Positions 19,729 to 30,278 are shown, counted from the first letter of the stretch. The stretch: 64,000 bases of DNA from Aliivibrio sp. S4MY1 (GCF_028765545.1 NZ_JARACP010000006.1:186001-250000); one strand, 5' to 3'. A program made the numbers and translations. The notes: a model not told the origin generated them from the sequence alone.

Positions 19729-20784
19729 TTATCCTTTTTTATGGCCGTATGTTCTTGGTTTGGTGTAGTAATCAATCAAAGGAACACACATGTTGGTTAA
19801 GAGGACAGCGAAAGCCACGCCATCAGGGAAACCGCCCCAAGTACGGATGATATAAACTAATGCCCCAATAAGTGCACCATAATATAAGCGGCCTTTTGGT
19901 GTTGTTGCTGCCGATACGGGATCGGTAGCAATAAAGAAAGCCCCAAACATAGTGGCGCCAGAAAACAGGTTAAACAGTGGCGATGTTGCTGTATCTGGTG
20001 AAAATAGAGCAAATAAACTACTGATCACAAAGAGGCTAGCTAAAAAGCTGACAGGAATGTGCCAATGAATGACCCGTTGTTGTAGAAGGGAAAGGCCACC
20101 CAATAAGAAGCCTATATTAACCCACAACCACCCTAATCCAGCAAAACCATTGAAGATAGGTGAAGATAAAACTTCAGAAGTCGTCAGTCCTGATTTTAAT
20201 CCAGTTTTTAAGGTATCTAATGGGGTAGCCATTGTCATACCATCGACATTCATTGTTAATTGATGGACAGAAAAACCATCTTGACTTAACCCACTCAGGA
20301 TCAACCATACTGAATCTGAAAAGCTAATCGTCTCTGTGAGCAATTCTTTGACGGGGAGCCAAGTTGTCATTTGTACAGGGAAAGATATCAATAAAACAAC
20401 ATAGGCAGCCATTGCTGGATTAAATAGGTTTTGTCCTAACCCACCATATAGGTGCTTAGCAATAACAATAGCAAAAACAACACCAATAACAGTTACCCAC
20501 CAAGGTGCCAGTGGTGGAATAGCAAGTGCCAGTAATAGACCTGTTAGTAGTGCACTATTATCACTAAGGTACGGTTTTAGTGGGCGCTTTCGACACTTTA
20601 AGATGAAAGCTTCTGCCGAAATTGCTGTGATAATCGCAATAAATACCTGTAAGAAGGTGCCCCAACCAAAAAAGTAGGTTTGAGCAAGTAATCCAGGAAT
20701 TGTTGCTAACGCCACCATTCTCATGATGGTTCTTGTGCTCTTTTTACTGTGGGCATGTGGTGAGCTAGTGATAAAAAAGGCCAC
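19729..20784 (-). CDS. rnfD: Rnf/Rsx electron transport complex subunit D
   Basis: RnfD is a 351-residue inner-membrane subunit with about nine hydrophobic segments, related to NqrB. The likely covalent FMN site is [11 protein letters not shown] in the middle. [16 protein letters not shown] and [19 protein letters not shown] are other conserved segments. It is the probable ion-translocating subunit together with A and E. It starts 3 bases after rnfC. Confidence 0.95.
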   Translation of the reverse strand: MAFFITSSPHAHSKKSTRTIMRMVALATIPGLLAQTYFFGWGTFLQVFIAIITAISAEAFILKCRKRPLKPYLSDNSALLTGLLLALAIPPLAPWWVTVIGVVFAIVIAKHLYGGLGQNLFNPAMAAYVVLLISFPVQMTTWLPVKELLTETISFSDSVWLILSGLSQDGFSVHQLTMNVDGMTMATPLDTLKTGLKSGLTTSEVLSSPIFNGFAGLGWLWVNIGFLLGGLSLLQQRVIHWHIPVSFLASLFVISSLFALFSPDTATSPLFNLFSGATMFGAFFIATDPVSAATTPKGRLYYGALIGALVYIIRTWGGFPDGVAFAVLLTNMCVPLIDYYTKPRTYGHKKG

Positions 20785-20786
20785 TT

Positions 20787-23024
20787 TTACTCTTCCTTAT
20801 TGTTATTTTCTTGTGCTGCTTTGCGAGCTTTAGCACGTGCAATAGCAGCAGCGACGGCTGCTTTTTTCGGGTCTACTTTTTCTTCAGGTTCTTGAATTTC
20901 AATATCTGCTTCAGTAGATGCTTCTGCTGTTTTCTCTGCTTGCGCCACTTTGCGGGCTTTAGCACGAGCAATGGCAGCAGCGACAGCCGCTTTTTTCGGG
21001 TCTACTTTTTCTTCAGGTTCTTGAATTTCAATATCTGCTTCGGTAGATGCTTCTGTTGTTTCCTCTGCTTGCGCCACTTTGCGAGCTTTAGCGCGAGCAA
21101 TGGCAGCAGCGACAACCGCTTTTTTCGGGTCTACTTTTTCTTCAGAACCTTGAGTTTCAATATTCGGTTCAGTCGATGTTTCTGTTGTTTCTTCTGCTTG
21201 TGCCGCTTTGCGAGCTTTAGCGCGAGCAATGGCAGCTGCAACGGCATCTTTTTTACCTGAAGTCTCTGGAGCGTCTTGTGATTCTTGATTTTCAGTAGCA
21301 AGTTTGGCTTTTCTTTCTCGCGCTTGCTGTTTACGCTCTTCACGTAATTTCATCATCTCAGAGTTATCTGGCTCGTCAGAATTAGCTTTTGCGGCTTCTG
21401 CTTGTTTGGCTTTAGCACGAGCAATGGCAGCTGCAACTGCTGGTTTTGGTGCTGCAACACCTGACTCTGCAGCGGCTTTTTGCGCTTTTACTCTTGCGAT
21501 AGCCGCTGCGATAGCATCGTTTCCTGAACTATCAGGCTTTTCTGCTTTCATTTCTTTACGACGATTTTCTGCAGCAAGCTTAAATTTGTTTTCACGCTCT
21601 AATTTATCACGCTCCATTCGAGCATTTTTTTCTTCAAATCGAACTTTTGCACGATCTGCTGACAATGCATCTTGCTTGCGAGCGTATATTTCAGACTTTG
21701 CTTGGCGATAATATTGTACTAATGGAATTTCACTTGGACAGACATACGCACAGGCACCACACTCAATACAATCAGATAAATTATATTCTTCACATTTATC
21801 AAACTCTTCTGATTTGGCATACCAGTACAGCTGTTGAGGCAGTAATGAAGAAGGACAAGCATCAGCACAGCTACTGCATCGAATACAGGCCATTTCATGA
21901 TTATAAAGAGGGAGCTCTTTTCTATCTGGGGTAATAATGCAGTTGGTGATTTTAGTGATTGGGATCTGTTGATGAGGCAGAGTAAAGCCCATCAGTGAGC
22001 CTCCCATAATAATACGAGGGTGCTTTTTATCTGCGTTATAACCGACAATATCCATTAGATACTGAACATTTGTTCCTAAGCGAACCCAATAATTACCAGG
22101 GTTATCAATACTATTACCAGTAAGAGTAACAACACGCTCAATCAGAGGCTCTGCATTACAAATAGCACGTTTAACCGCAAAAATAGTGCCCACGTTTTGC
22201 ATAATAACGCCAACATCAGTTGAGCGTCCGTTAGCGGGAACTTCTTTGCCAGTTAGAATCTTAACCAGTTGACGTGAACTGCCTGATGGGTACTTTGTTG
22301 GAATGACACGAATGAGAATATTATCGTGTTCTGACACTTCCGCATTGAGTACTTTTATTGCATCAGGCTTATTGTCCTCAATAGCAATAATGACTAATTT
22401 AGGCGTTAATATGTGCTGTAAGATTTTAATACCAGTAACGATTTCACTCGCATAATCTTGCATTAAACGATCATCAGCCGTGATGTATGGCTCACATTCC
22501 GCAGCATTGATGATTAAAATATCAGCTTTGCCGACACCACTCTGTAATTTACGGCTAGTAGGGAAGCCTGCGCCTCCCATACCTGAAATACCTGATTGAC
22601 GAATACGCTCAATAAGATCGATAGGATCTTCATTTAAAAAATCAGTAATTGGTTCACGATTATCAAGCCATTGATCATTGCCATCGGTTTCTATAACAAT
22701 ACAAAGATCGGTTAAGCCTGATGGATGAGCGACTGTACGTGGTTCTATCGCGACAATTTTACCAGAGGTTGGGGCATGAATGGGCACACACATAGCAATA
22801 TTACCTTGTGTGAGCGGTTGGCCTTTTAATACGCTTTGACCAACAGTAACAAGAATGTCACCTTTACCACCAATATGTTGCTTTAGTGGCAAGACTAACT
22901 CAGAAGGGAGTCCTGCTTGCTGAATTGCGTTACGTGTAGAGATAACTTTATTTTCAGCGGGATGGATACCACCATGAAAATCCCAAAGTTGACCCTGTTT
23001 AATTTTCTCGATAATGGACAACAT
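20787..23024 (-). CDS. rnfC: Rnf/Rsx electron transport complex subunit C, with repeat-rich tail
   Basis: RnfC is the peripheral NADH/FMN-binding subunit. The 745-residue sequence has the start [11 protein letters not shown], a glycine-rich [16 protein letters not shown] and [14 protein letters not shown] of the flavin/NADH module. Two [4Fe-4S] motifs follow ([12 protein letters not shown] and [12 protein letters not shown]). The C-terminal third, about 260 residues, is low-complexity Ala/Lys/Glu and ends in tandem 43-residue units ([13 protein letters not shown]...). The tail is long compared with typical RnfC core proteins but of a type seen in gamma-proteobacteria. It starts 3 bases after rnfB. 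Confidence 0.95.
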   Translation of the reverse strand: MLSIIEKIKQGQLWDFHGGIHPAENKVISTRNAIQQAGLPSELVLPLKQHIGGKGDILVTVGQSVLKGQPLTQGNIAMCVPIHAPTSGKIVAIEPRTVAHPSGLTDLCIVIETDGNDQWLDNREPITDFLNEDPIDLIERIRQSGISGMGGAGFPTSRKLQSGVGKADILIINAAECEPYITADDRLMQDYASEIVTGIKILQHILTPKLVIIAIEDNKPDAIKVLNAEVSEHDNILIRVIPTKYPSGSSRQLVKILTGKEVPANGRSTDVGVIMQNVGTIFAVKRAICNAEPLIERVVTLTGNSIDNPGNYWVRLGTNVQYLMDIVGYNADKKHPRIIMGGSLMGFTLPHQQIPITKITNCIITPDRKELPLYNHEMACIRCSSCADACPSSLLPQQLYWYAKSEEFDKCEEYNLSDCIECGACAYVCPSEIPLVQYYRQAKSEIYARKQDALSADRAKVRFEEKNARMERDKLERENKFKLAAENRRKEMKAEKPDSSGNDAIAAAIARVKAQKAAAESGVAAPKPAVAAAIARAKAKQAEAAKANSDEPDNSEMMKLREERKQQARERKAKLATENQESQDAPETSGKKDAVAAAIARAKARKAAQAEETTETSTEPNIETQGSEEKVDPKKAVVAAAIARAKARKVAQAEETTEASTEADIEIQEPEEKVDPKKAAVAAAIARAKARKVAQAEKTAEASTEADIEIQEPEEKVDPKKAAVAAAIARAKARKAAQENNNKEE
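20823..21254 (-). repeat. 129-bp in-frame tandem repeats in rnfC
   Basis: The segment GCGAGCTTT (or GCGGGCTTT) recurs at 20823, 20952, 21081 and 21210, exactly 129 bases apart. The units encode 43 residues each, built as [19 protein letters not shown], a Thr/Glu-rich stretch, and EEKVDP. Three full units plus a partial last one are seen. Near-identity at the DNA level suggests recent expansion. Confidence 0.9.
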
Positions 23025-23027
23025 GGG

Positions 23028-23609
23028 TTACTGCTCCGATGCTTGAGAAGGCTTATCTGCCGGAAGATTAACAACAGGGATACTTTGTAAGTCCCATTTC
23101 CAGTTATCAGGCGTTGTGCTGACAGGTATCATTTCAATACAGTCGGTTGGACATGGAGCAACACACAAATCACAGCCGGTACATTCGGCTTCAATAACGG
23201 TGTGTAATGCTTTTGTTCCTCCCACGATAGCGTCAACTGGGCAGGCTTGAATACACTTAGTACAACCAATGCACATGTCTTCATGAATGAAGGCTATTTT
23301 TTTTACATTCACAACATCATCGTCTGAGGTTGGAACATCAACTCCCATAAGATCGGCAAGCTTTTCGATCGTTGCTTGACCGCCGGGAGGACATTTATTG
23401 ATGATGTCTCCATTAGCAATGGCTTCAGCATAAGGCTTACAGCCAGGGTAACCACATTGACCACATTGGGTTTGGGGAAGAATGGCATCAATCTGTTCAA
23501 CAATCGGATCGGATTCAACTTTAAATTTGATTGACGCAAAGCCTAGTATCAAACCAAATACTAAGGCGAGTGCGGCAATAGCAATAACAGCAATAAGAAT
23601 TGAACTCAT
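23028..23609 (-). CDS. rnfB: Rnf/Rsx electron transport complex subunit B
   Basis: RnfB is the ferredoxin-like entry subunit. The 193-residue protein has an N-terminal membrane anchor and a cysteine cluster in [18 protein letters not shown] that holds a [4Fe-4S] centre. Two further ferredoxin motifs follow ([12 protein letters not shown] and [12 protein letters not shown]). It lies 2 bases after rnfA. Confidence 0.96.
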   Translation of the reverse strand: MSSILIAVIAIAALALVFGLILGFASIKFKVESDPIVEQIDAILPQTQCGQCGYPGCKPYAEAIANGDIINKCPPGGQATIEKLADLMGVDVPTSDDDVVNVKKIAFIHEDMCIGCTKCIQACPVDAIVGGTKALHTVIEAECTGCDLCVAPCPTDCIEMIPVSTTPDNWKWDLQSIPVVNLPADKPSQASEQ

Positions 23610-23611
23610 GT

Positions 23612-24193
23612 TTATAATTTCACTAAACCAGTAAAGCCCATAAAGGCCAAAGACATTAAGCCTGCAGTGATCATAGCAATAGAAGCGCCTTTAAAAGGAA
23701 GGGGCACATCGGCTGCTGCAATTCGTTCACGCATAGCAGAAAAGAGAATGAGTACTAATGAAAAACCAACGGCTGCACCAAAACCATAAATAATAGACTC
23801 AATGAAATTATGATTTTCAGTGACATTAAGCAATGCAACACCAAGAACGGCACAGTTAGTCGTGATTAACGGAAGAAAAATACCAAGAACACGATATAAA
23901 GTAGGACTGGTTTTATGCACGACCATTTCGGTGAATTGAACAACAACGGCGATCACAAGTATGAAACTCATGGTTCGTAAATATTCGATGCCAAGAGGCG
24001 CTAAAATGTAGGTTTCAACAAGATACGAACATACTGAAGCGAGCGTTAGGACAAAAGTTGTCGCAAGCCCCATTCCAATTGCACTTTCCAGTTTTTTAGA
24101 TACGCCCATAAATGGACAAAGACCTAAAAACTTAACCAGTACAAAGTTGTTCACTAAAACAGTACCAACAAGTAGTAACAGATACTCAGTCAT
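23612..24193 (-). CDS. rnfA: Rnf/Rsx electron transport complex subunit A
   Basis: RnfA is a six-segment inner-membrane subunit of 193 residues, paralogous to RnfE. Conserved pieces are [17 protein letters not shown] and [16 protein letters not shown], each with a Cys thought to take part in a membrane iron-sulfur cluster. It is the first gene of the rnfABCDGE-nth operon; the promoter should lie in 24194-24300, but I see no clear hexamers. Confidence 0.96.
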   Translation of the reverse strand: MTEYLLLLVGTVLVNNFVLVKFLGLCPFMGVSKKLESAIGMGLATTFVLTLASVCSYLVETYILAPLGIEYLRTMSFILVIAVVVQFTEMVVHKTSPTLYRVLGIFLPLITTNCAVLGVALLNVTENHNFIESIIYGFGAAVGFSLVLILFSAMRERIAAADVPLPFKGASIAMITAGLMSLAFMGFTGLVKL

Positions 24194-24300
24194 GCCAATG
24201 ATTTTTATGATAATAGATGATCTGGTTATTATCGGCCTTTAAGCGCGTGATAACAACCTTAGAAAGAATAGGTTTTTAAATTTTAGGTGAAAAATAGACA

Positions 24301-24331
24301 AAAAAAAGCCTCGTCATTTAGACAAGGCTTT
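24301..24331 (-). terminator. Terminator of tRNA-Asn
   Basis: AAAGCCTCGTC and GACAAGGCTTT pair with one mismatch, and a T-run follows on the minus strand, seven bases past the tRNA CCA end. Confidence 0.75.
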
Positions 24332-24337
24332 AGAATT

Positions 24338-24413
24338 TGGCTCCCTTTGCTGGACTTGAACCAGCGACATACGGATTAACAGTCCGGCGTTCTACCAACT
24401 GAACTAAAAGGGA
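24338..24413 (-). tRNA. tRNA-Asn (GUU)
   Basis: The minus strand gives a 76-nucleotide cloverleaf with acceptor arms TCCCTTT / AAAGGGA. The D-arm contains AGTTCAGTTGGTAGAAC, the anticodon loop CTGTTAA has GTT at 24378-24380, the T-arm carries GGTTCAAGTCC, and CCA is encoded. The body closely matches E. coli tRNA-Asn. It is transcribed in the same direction as rnf. Confidence 0.97.
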
Positions 24414-24892
24414 ATCGTTGTACGGCAGTGATATTAGCTACTCAAAAATAAACTGTCAATAGCGATAGAAGAGAAAAAATCATTTGATCATTTTATCGAC
24501 AGAAAGATTATTTTGCATAAAAATTTATTGACATCAACGCGAGACTATATTTATCAATGCTTGTGGGTAGTTATCCACTAAAACTGTGGATAAGTGTGTT
24601 AATGAAACTATATTAACTCTAGAAAAGCCAGATATATCGGGCTTCTCAAGGAGTAGTCTCTATTAGATAGCTTGCTTTGTATTCATTAAATCAATAACTT
24701 AAAAGAGGGTTGTTTTTTGATTATACAAATTGATTAATATTTAAACGCAAGGTGGTTTTTGGTGGTGTTCTGTCTATATTTTAATCGGTATTGGGGAAAA
24801 CTTTTCTCATTAAAGAGTTTATATAAATCCGTAGATGGATTTGGTAGGGTATGCTCTTCTTAATATCATCGAGTCAATCTGGAGTGCTCATC
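24414..24892. other. Regulatory gap upstream of uvrB
   Basis: This 479-base AT-rich region has no gene I can support. It contains the inverted DnaA boxes at 24571-24593 and a weak hairpin near 24620-24645. I looked for a LexA box (CTGT-N8-ACAG) and found no convincing one. Confidence 0.5.
24571..24593. promoter_or_regulatory. Inverted pair of DnaA boxes upstream of uvrB
   Basis: TTATCCACT (24571-24579) and TGTGGATAA (24585-24593) face each other over 5 bases. The second is a perfect DnaA box TTATCCACA on the minus strand; the first has one mismatch. A DnaA box is also known in the E. coli uvrB control region, which supports a conserved role. Confidence 0.6.
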
Positions 24893-26923
24893 ATGGCTAA
24901 TGCGTATGAATTAATTTCCAATTATCAGCCTGCAGGAGATCAGCCTGAAGCCATTAAAACCTTAAGTGAAGGGTTAGAGAATGGTTTAGCCCATCAAACC
25001 TTATTAGGGGTAACAGGTTCTGGTAAAACATTTACGTTAGCAAATGTGATTGCTCAATCAGGGCGACCAACAGTAATTATGGCTCATAATAAAACATTAG
25101 CCGCTCAACTGTATGGTGAAATGAAGGCATTTTTTCCAAATAATGCGGTGGAGTACTTTGTCTCTTATTTTGATTATTATCAGCCAGAAGCTTATGTACC
25201 AACAACAGATACCTTTATTGAAAAAGATTCTTCAGTAAATGAGCATATTGAGCAAATGCGTCTTTCTGCAACTAAAGCTCTTTTAGAGCGTAAAGATGCC
25301 ATTATTATCGCTTCGGTTTCCGCTATTTATGGTCTTGGTGATCCTCAAGCGTATTTAAGCATGATGCTTCATTTGCGACGTGGCGATGTCGTTAACCAGA
25401 GAGACATCTTACGTCGTTTGGCTGAACTGCAATATAAACGTAACGACATGGCCTTTGAGCGCGGTACTTTTCGTGTTCGTGGTGAAGTTCTTGATGTTTT
25501 TCCTGCCGAATCTGAACATGAAGCTATTCGCATTGAATTATTTGATGATGAAGTAGAGCGTATTAGTAAATTTGATCCATTAACAGGTTCTATCATTACT
25601 AAAGATATGCCTCGTTGTACTATCTATCCTAAAACGCATTATGTAACACCAAGAGAAAAAGTATTAGAGGCCATTGAACAAATAAAGATAGATCTTGCTG
25701 TGCGTCAAAAAGAATTATTAGCGAATAATAAATTAGTAGAAGAGCAGCGTATTACGCAGCGAACTCAGTTTGATATTGAAATGATGAACGAGTTGGGTTT
25801 CTGCTCTGGTATTGAAAACTATTCACGTTATTTAAGCGGCCGTCCAGAAGGAGAAGCACCTCCGACCTTATTTGATTATCTTCCAGATGATGGATTATTA
25901 ATTATCGATGAATCGCATATTACGGTTTCGCAAATTGGAGCCATGTATAAAGGCGACCGCTCGCGAAAAGAAAACTTAGTCGAGTACGGGTTCAGGCTTC
26001 CTTCTGCATTAGACAATCGACCTATGCGTTTTGATGAGTTTGAAGCATTGGCACCACAAACAATCTATGTATCAGCAACGCCGGGCAATTATGAAATTGA
26101 AAAATCTGGCGGTGAAATTGCGGAACAAGTAGTTCGCCCAACAGGTCTTCTTGACCCACTCATTGAAGTTCGCCCAGTAGCAACACAGGTAGATGATTTA
26201 TTATCCGAAATACGACTTCGAACAAAAGTGGGTGAGCGAGTATTAGTGACTACTCTGACTAAGCGTATGGCGGAAGATTTAACTGAGTATCTAGATGAGC
26301 ATGGCGTGAAGGTACGATATTTACACTCTGATATAGATACTGTTGAGCGAGTCGAGATCATTCGTGATTTGCGTTTAGGTAAGTTTGATGTGCTGGTTGG
26401 TATTAACTTGTTACGTGAAGGCTTAGATATGCCAGAAGTCTCTCTTGTTGCGATTCTAGATGCAGATAAAGAAGGCTTTTTACGTTCAGAGCGCTCGTTG
26501 ATCCAAACGATTGGCCGTGCTGCTCGTAACTTAGAGGGCAAGGCGATTTTATATGCGGATAGAATCACAGGTTCAATGGAAAAAGCCATTGGAGAAACAG
26601 AAAGAAGACGGGAAAAACAAATTCTACATAACAAGGCGTTAGGTATTGTACCAACAGCACTGAAAAAAGACGTAGCGGATATTCTTGAACTTGGGGATAT
26701 GACTAAGAATAAGCGTAAGGTGGTGGCACCGAAAATGAAGTTATCTGAGGTGGCTGAAGAAGGAGCGAATTACCTGTCAATGACACCACAGCAACTAGAA
26801 AAAGAAGTGCAAAAACTAGAAACTAAGATGTATCAACACGCAAAAGATCTGGAGTTTGAATTGGCCGCACAAGTAAGAGATGAAATAGATGTATTAAAAA
26901 AACAATTTATCTCAAATGGTTAG
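24893..26923 (+). CDS. uvrB: Excinuclease ABC subunit B
   Basis: UvrB is the damage-verifying helicase-like subunit of UvrABC nucleotide excision repair. The ATG at 24893 has GGAG eight bases upstream and gives [21 protein letters not shown], the usual beginning, for 676 residues; an upstream start at 24851 is less likely. Motifs include Walker A GVTGSGKT, the DNA-clamping beta-hairpin region [14 protein letters not shown], the Walker B region DESH, and TIGRAARN (motif VI). A C-terminal UVR domain ([19 protein letters not shown]) binds UvrC. Confidence 0.98.
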   Translation: MANAYELISNYQPAGDQPEAIKTLSEGLENGLAHQTLLGVTGSGKTFTLANVIAQSGRPTVIMAHNKTLAAQLYGEMKAFFPNNAVEYFVSYFDYYQPEAYVPTTDTFIEKDSSVNEHIEQMRLSATKALLERKDAIIIASVSAIYGLGDPQAYLSMMLHLRRGDVVNQRDILRRLAELQYKRNDMAFERGTFRVRGEVLDVFPAESEHEAIRIELFDDEVERISKFDPLTGSIITKDMPRCTIYPKTHYVTPREKVLEAIEQIKIDLAVRQKELLANNKLVEEQRITQRTQFDIEMMNELGFCSGIENYSRYLSGRPEGEAPPTLFDYLPDDGLLIIDESHITVSQIGAMYKGDRSRKENLVEYGFRLPSALDNRPMRFDEFEALAPQTIYVSATPGNYEIEKSGGEIAEQVVRPTGLLDPLIEVRPVATQVDDLLSEIRLRTKVGERVLVTTLTKRMAEDLTEYLDEHGVKVRYLHSDIDTVERVEIIRDLRLGKFDVLVGINLLREGLDMPEVSLVAILDADKEGFLRSERSLIQTIGRAARNLEGKAILYADRITGSMEKAIGETERRREKQILHNKALGIVPTALKKDVADILELGDMTKNKRKVVAPKMKLSEVAEEGANYLSMTPQQLEKEVQKLETKMYQHAKDLEFELAAQVRDEIDVLKKQFISNG

Positions 26924-26952
26924 TGATAGTTTTGTAAATAGGGATTTTGGGC

Positions 26953-27058
26953 AAAAAAGAAGCCAACCGCAATGTCCCGGTTGGCTTTATTGTTCATGTG
27001 AAAGTAAATTTCACTAACAACGTCAGTTGGCTAGGTGACCCTTTGGCTTAAAGGGTCA
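26953..27058 (-). ncRNA. qrr1: Qrr1 quorum-sensing regulatory small RNA
   Basis: The minus strand encodes about 106 nucleotides with all Qrr hallmarks. The 5' end TGACCC opens a hairpin (GTGACCC...GGGTCAC, 27035-27059). The near-invariant core ACTGACGTTGTTAGTG lies at 27012-27027. A strong terminator hairpin with six U residues ends near 26953. A sigma-54 promoter places the start at about 27058. Qrr RNAs act with Hfq on the mRNA of the LuxR/LitR-type master regulator. The gene is divergent from luxO, as in other vibrios. Confidence 0.95.
26960..26990 (+). terminator. Shared terminator of uvrB and qrr1
   Basis: AAGCCAACCG and CGGTTGGCTT pair around CAATGTCC. On the plus strand TTTATTG follows and can end uvrB. 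On the minus strand a run of six T follows and ends Qrr1. Confidence 0.8.
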
Positions 27059-27069
27059 CTATACATATA

Positions 27070-27085
27070 GCAGGTAGCGTGCCAA
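27070..27085 (-). promoter_or_regulatory. Sigma-54 promoter of qrr1
   Basis: On the minus strand TTGGCACGCTACCTGC shows the -24 GG and -12 GC elements with correct spacing (consensus TGGCAC-N5-TTGC). The start falls 12 bases after the GC, exactly at the TGACCC of Qrr1. Confidence 0.9.
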
Positions 27086-27145
27086 CTTTTTTAACAGCAA
27101 AAAGTGGACTCTCAGGTCTAAAAAATAAACAAAATAACTAAATTT

Positions 27146-27158
27146 TTGCATTTTGCGA
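27146..27158. promoter_or_regulatory. LuxO-binding site 1
   Basis: TTGCATTTTGCGA is close to the LuxO palindrome TTGCA-N3-TGCAA. It lies about 60-75 bases upstream of the qrr1 -24 element, as expected for a sigma-54 enhancer. Confidence 0.7.
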
Positions 27159-27179
27159 TTTGATATTCGCATTTTGAAA

Positions 27180-27192
27180 TTGCATAATGCGA
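27180..27192. promoter_or_regulatory. LuxO-binding site 2
   Basis: TTGCATAATGCGA is a second TTGCA-N3-TGCRA element, 34 bases from the first and 33 bases before the luxO start. It may also let LuxO repress its own gene. Confidence 0.7.
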
Positions 27193-27224
27193 ATATTGTG
27201 TTTTTTGTTACTTAATGGTGGCTC

Positions 27225-28652
27225 ATGCTAAAGAAATATTTATTAATGGTTGAGGATACCGCTTCAGTAGCAGCTTTATATCGCTCTTACCTTAATCCCT
27301 TAGGTTTCGATATTGATGTTGTTGCTAAAGGGGGGGATGCTATTGTAAAAATTGAAGAAAGAACCCCTGATCTAGTTTTACTTGATTTGCGTTTGCCTGA
27401 TATGACTGGCTTTGAAGTATTAACAGAGATTAGAAAAAACAGTAAAGATATTCCCGTGGTTTTAATGACTGCCCATGGTTCTATTGATGCTGCAGTTGAA
27501 GCAATGCAATTGGGCGCTCAGGATTTTTTAATTAAACCCTGTGAGGCCGACCGATTAAGGGTTACCGTAAATAACGCACTTCGACAAGCTCAAAAATACC
27601 AAGATGAAGCAAAAGGGAGTCCAAATAAAACCAATAAACAATATCAAGGTTTTATTGGGAGTAGCTCTCAAATGAATAAAGTGTACCGAACGATTGATTC
27701 TGCAGCTTCGAGTAAAGCGACTATTTTTATTACTGGTGAATCCGGTACAGGTAAAGAAGTGTGTGCAGAGGCCATTCATGCTGCAAGTAAGCGCTATGAA
27801 GGCCCTTTTATTGCGATAAACTGCGCGGCAATACCAAAAGACTTAATCGAAAGTGAGCTGTTTGGTCATGTTAAAGGAGCATTTACTGGTGCTTCCGTTG
27901 ATCGAAAAGGGGCAGCAGAACAGGCCGATGGGGGGACACTTTTTTTAGACGAATTGTGTGAAATGGATTTGGATTTACAGACCAAACTATTACGTTTTAT
28001 TCAAACAGGTACATTTCAAAAAGTAGGCTCTTCTAAAATGAGCCGAGTAGATGTTCGTTTTGTTTGTGCGACGAATAGAGATCCGTGGCTTGAAGTCCAA
28101 GAAGGGCGGTTTCGTGAAGACCTTTATTATCGACTTCATGTTATCCCACTGACTTTGCCACCGTTGCGTGATCGTGGCAATGATATTATAGAGATTGCCC
28201 ACTCTATTCTTGGCCATTTTTCAAATGAAGAAGGACGTGAATTTATTACTTTTAGTCCAGAAGTCACTGAAAGGTTTTTGCATTATGATTGGCCTGGTAA
28301 TGTCCGTCAGTTACAAAATGTCATTAGAAACGTAGTGGTATTAAATAGAGGTAAAGAAGTCGAACTATCGATGCTTCCACCACCATTGTCCATTGAGCCT
28401 AAGATTGGTTCAAATATTGCATCAGTAGAAGACATAAGTAGTGATCTGGCAGCGCATAATAATACGGAAAGTGCGCTTTATAGTCTTAGTGGGGATAGTC
28501 GTGATGGCATTGTTCCATTGTGGCAATCAGAAAAGAAGATCATTGAATCTGCAATTGTTCTATGTGATGGAAATATACCGCAGGCAGCTAAATGCTTAGA
28601 GGTCAGCCCATCAACGTTATATAGAAAATTACAATCATGGAATAAAAAATAA
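27225..28652 (+). CDS. luxO: Quorum-sensing sigma-54-dependent response regulator LuxO
   Basis: LuxO is phosphorylated via LuxU at low cell density and activates qrr transcription with sigma-54. The 475-residue protein has a receiver with D54 as acceptor ([10 protein letters not shown]), a central AAA+ domain with Walker A GESGTGKE, the sigma-54 contact motif GAFTGA and Walker B GGTLFLDE, then a Fis-type helix-turn-helix ([20 protein letters not shown]) at the end. The start [21 protein letters not shown] agrees with other LuxO proteins. It is followed at 14 bases by luxU. Confidence 0.97.
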   Translation: MLKKYLLMVEDTASVAALYRSYLNPLGFDIDVVAKGGDAIVKIEERTPDLVLLDLRLPDMTGFEVLTEIRKNSKDIPVVLMTAHGSIDAAVEAMQLGAQDFLIKPCEADRLRVTVNNALRQAQKYQDEAKGSPNKTNKQYQGFIGSSSQMNKVYRTIDSAASSKATIFITGESGTGKEVCAEAIHAASKRYEGPFIAINCAAIPKDLIESELFGHVKGAFTGASVDRKGAAEQADGGTLFLDELCEMDLDLQTKLLRFIQTGTFQKVGSSKMSRVDVRFVCATNRDPWLEVQEGRFREDLYYRLHVIPLTLPPLRDRGNDIIEIAHSILGHFSNEEGREFITFSPEVTERFLHYDWPGNVRQLQNVIRNVVVLNRGKEVELSMLPPPLSIEPKIGSNIASVEDISSDLAAHNNTESALYSLSGDSRDGIVPLWQSEKKIIESAIVLCDGNIPQAAKCLEVSPSTLYRKLQSWNKK

Positions 28653-28666
28653 CAGAGGACGCTACT

Positions 28667-29011
28667 GTGAGTCAGTATATAAATCAAATAGCGGTGAATC
28701 AATTAGTCCAAGAAGTTGGAGGTGAGAATGTTCCTTTTCTTTTTGGTATTTTTTGCGACGAGTTAGATGAGTTTATTGATACGCTTACTACTCAGCCTGA
28801 AATTGAGAAGGTAAGAGAGATAAGTCACTGCTTAAAAAGCAGCGCAGGTAGCTTTGGTGCTGATAAGCTGGCAATGATGGCTATTCATATTGAAGAGAAA
28901 GCAAAGACAGAGCAAAAAGAGTGGATCGAGCGCAATATCTCCGAATTTGTCAATATTGCGCGTGGAACTGAATTGGCTTATCGTGAATTATTAATGAAAC
29001 AAGCGTATTAA
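28667..29011 (+). CDS. luxU: Phosphorelay protein LuxU
   Basis: LuxU is a single-domain histidine phosphotransferase that passes phosphate from hybrid sensors (LuxQ, LuxN/AinR type) to LuxO. The 114-residue helical protein has the HPt motif SHCLKSSAGSFGADKL with phospho-His at residue 54. The start codon is GTG with AGAGGA eight bases upstream. Its 3' end overlaps the convergent YvcK-type gene by 4 bases. Confidence 0.95.
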   Translation: MSQYINQIAVNQLVQEVGGENVPFLFGIFCDELDEFIDTLTTQPEIEKVREISHCLKSSAGSFGADKLAMMAIHIEEKAKTEQKEWIERNISEFVNIARGTELAYRELLMKQAY

Positions 29012-29886
29012 TCCAATAAGTTGATTATGGCTTGTTTTAGTTTATCTCTATCGTGTCGCCAGTCATGATTCAGCGACGCTAAATCTGTGGTTTTACAATC
29101 GTATTCTTGTTGTAATTCCACTAGTTCTTTATCGGTTAAGATGACGTCCACTTTTCTTCCTAAACAAGCACGCTCACACCATTCAAGCATCATCTTGTGA
29201 TCCATTTTTCCTGCTGGGCCAAACTCTTTTGATAAGTTGTCAATAAAGACGACCTTCGCGGTATTATTTTCTCCAATAGCTTTGCCTAATCCAGTCAACA
29301 GCAGTGGTGGCATGATACTGGTTAAGAAACTTCCAGGACCTAATAAAATTAAATCAGCTTTTTTCACCGCCTCAATGGCTTCGAATGTAGCAGGAACTTC
29401 TGGGTCTAAAAAAAGACGTAAAGGAAGTTCACTCATCTCATCAATATTGGTTTCACCAGATATTTTACGTAAATCAGCCGTTAATGCGCCTAAATCAGAC
29501 GGGTGTTCAGACATTGGTATTATTTGTGTTTCTACTTTTAGCATGTCACGAATAAGATTGATGGCATCTAAAGGGCGAACGCTAAGGTTATCTAATGCGG
29601 TGAGCATTAAATTTCCAAGATTATGACCGTGTAATTCACCTTGTCCTTTAAAGCGGTATTCAAACATCATTGAGCTGATAGATGGGTCAGTAATTAGCTG
29701 ATTTATACAGTTACGGGTATCTCCCCATGCAATACCTCCTTGGCACTCTCTAATTCGGCCTGTTGAGCCACCATTATCTGTGGTGGCAACGATTCCCGTT
29801 GCATTTTTGCCAAAATCGCTTAATGCAGCAAGTACACGGCCTAAGCCATGCCCGCCTCCGATAGCAACAATTTGATGTTCATTCAT
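29008..29886 (-). CDS. YvcK family protein (CofD-like, UDP-sugar binding)
   Basis: The 292-residue protein shows the YvcK/CofD pattern: AIGGGHGLGRVLAAL at the start, ATTDNGGSTGRIR, GDTRNCINQLI, and LLGPGSFLTSIMPPLL. In Bacillus subtilis YvcK binds UDP-GlcNAc and is needed for growth on gluconeogenic carbon sources and for cell shape. The role in vibrios is not established. It is convergent with luxU and is a separate unit from it. Confidence 0.88.
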   Translation of the reverse strand: MNEHQIVAIGGGHGLGRVLAALSDFGKNATGIVATTDNGGSTGRIRECQGGIAWGDTRNCINQLITDPSISSMMFEYRFKGQGELHGHNLGNLMLTALDNLSVRPLDAINLIRDMLKVETQIIPMSEHPSDLGALTADLRKISGETNIDEMSELPLRLFLDPEVPATFEAIEAVKKADLILLGPGSFLTSIMPPLLLTGLGKAIGENNTAKVVFIDNLSKEFGPAGKMDHKMMLEWCERACLGRKVDVILTDKELVELQQEYDCKTTDLASLNHDWRHDRDKLKQAIINLLD

Positions 29887-30153
29887 AGCATTTACTTTAT
29901 TCGAATTAGTATTACTTGCAGTGTCGTGGATCTAGAAAGTGAGGACAAGCAATCATTATGTAAATGTTGAATTAATCACAGTTTGAAGACTGAATAAGCG
30001 CATAAAAATAACATTTATCAAACAAAATAGAGAAATTTCGAAGAAATATGAAAAAAATTGGAAAACCACAGAAATATTGAGTATTTTAATAAGAGCGCCA
30101 ACTTAATCATTAGCGATGGATTAATCTATCGTCTATTAGGTTTGGTTGCCATA
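29887..30153. other. AT-rich gap between yvcK-type gene and moaA riboswitch
   Basis: This region holds the promoters of the divergent YvcK-type gene and of the moa operon. It is very AT-rich. No gene or clear operator is seen. Confidence 0.4.
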
Positions 30154-30278
30154 ACTCCGAGCTCAAGCTGCTAAGTTGTTTTTAAGAAGCACTCAATATG
30201 TAGCGTGAGCCAGTGACAATTCGGTCACAAGGGTTTGTTTGGAAATGAACAAGCCTCCCGTGTTTGGAAAGGTGTTCC
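30154..30278 (+). ncRNA. Molybdenum cofactor (Moco) riboswitch
   Basis: The moaA leader contains elements of the moaA-type Moco RNA motif: ACTCCGAGC at the 5' side, the stem GTGAC-AATTCG-GTCAC (30213-30228), AAGGG, a second hairpin TTGTTTGGAAATGAACAA, and the near-invariant 3' segment GCCTCCCG....TGGAAAGGTG running into the start codon. The E. coli moaA leader has the same 3' segment at the same place. It is expected to repress translation of moaA when cofactor is abundant. Confidence 0.85.

Noticed and set aside
20811-21260. 149-codon open frame opposite the rnfC repeat tail
   Set aside because: It arises from the Ala/Lys repeat codons read on the other strand, giving a Cys/Phe/Ser-rich product without family or ribosome site.
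24414-24892. LexA (SOS) box upstream of uvrB
   Set aside because: I searched for CTGT-N8-ACAG and found only half-sites with wrong spacing.
26089-26634. 181-codon open frame opposite uvrB
   Set aside because: It is the antisense of a conserved coding region, with Arg/Ser-rich content and no start signal.
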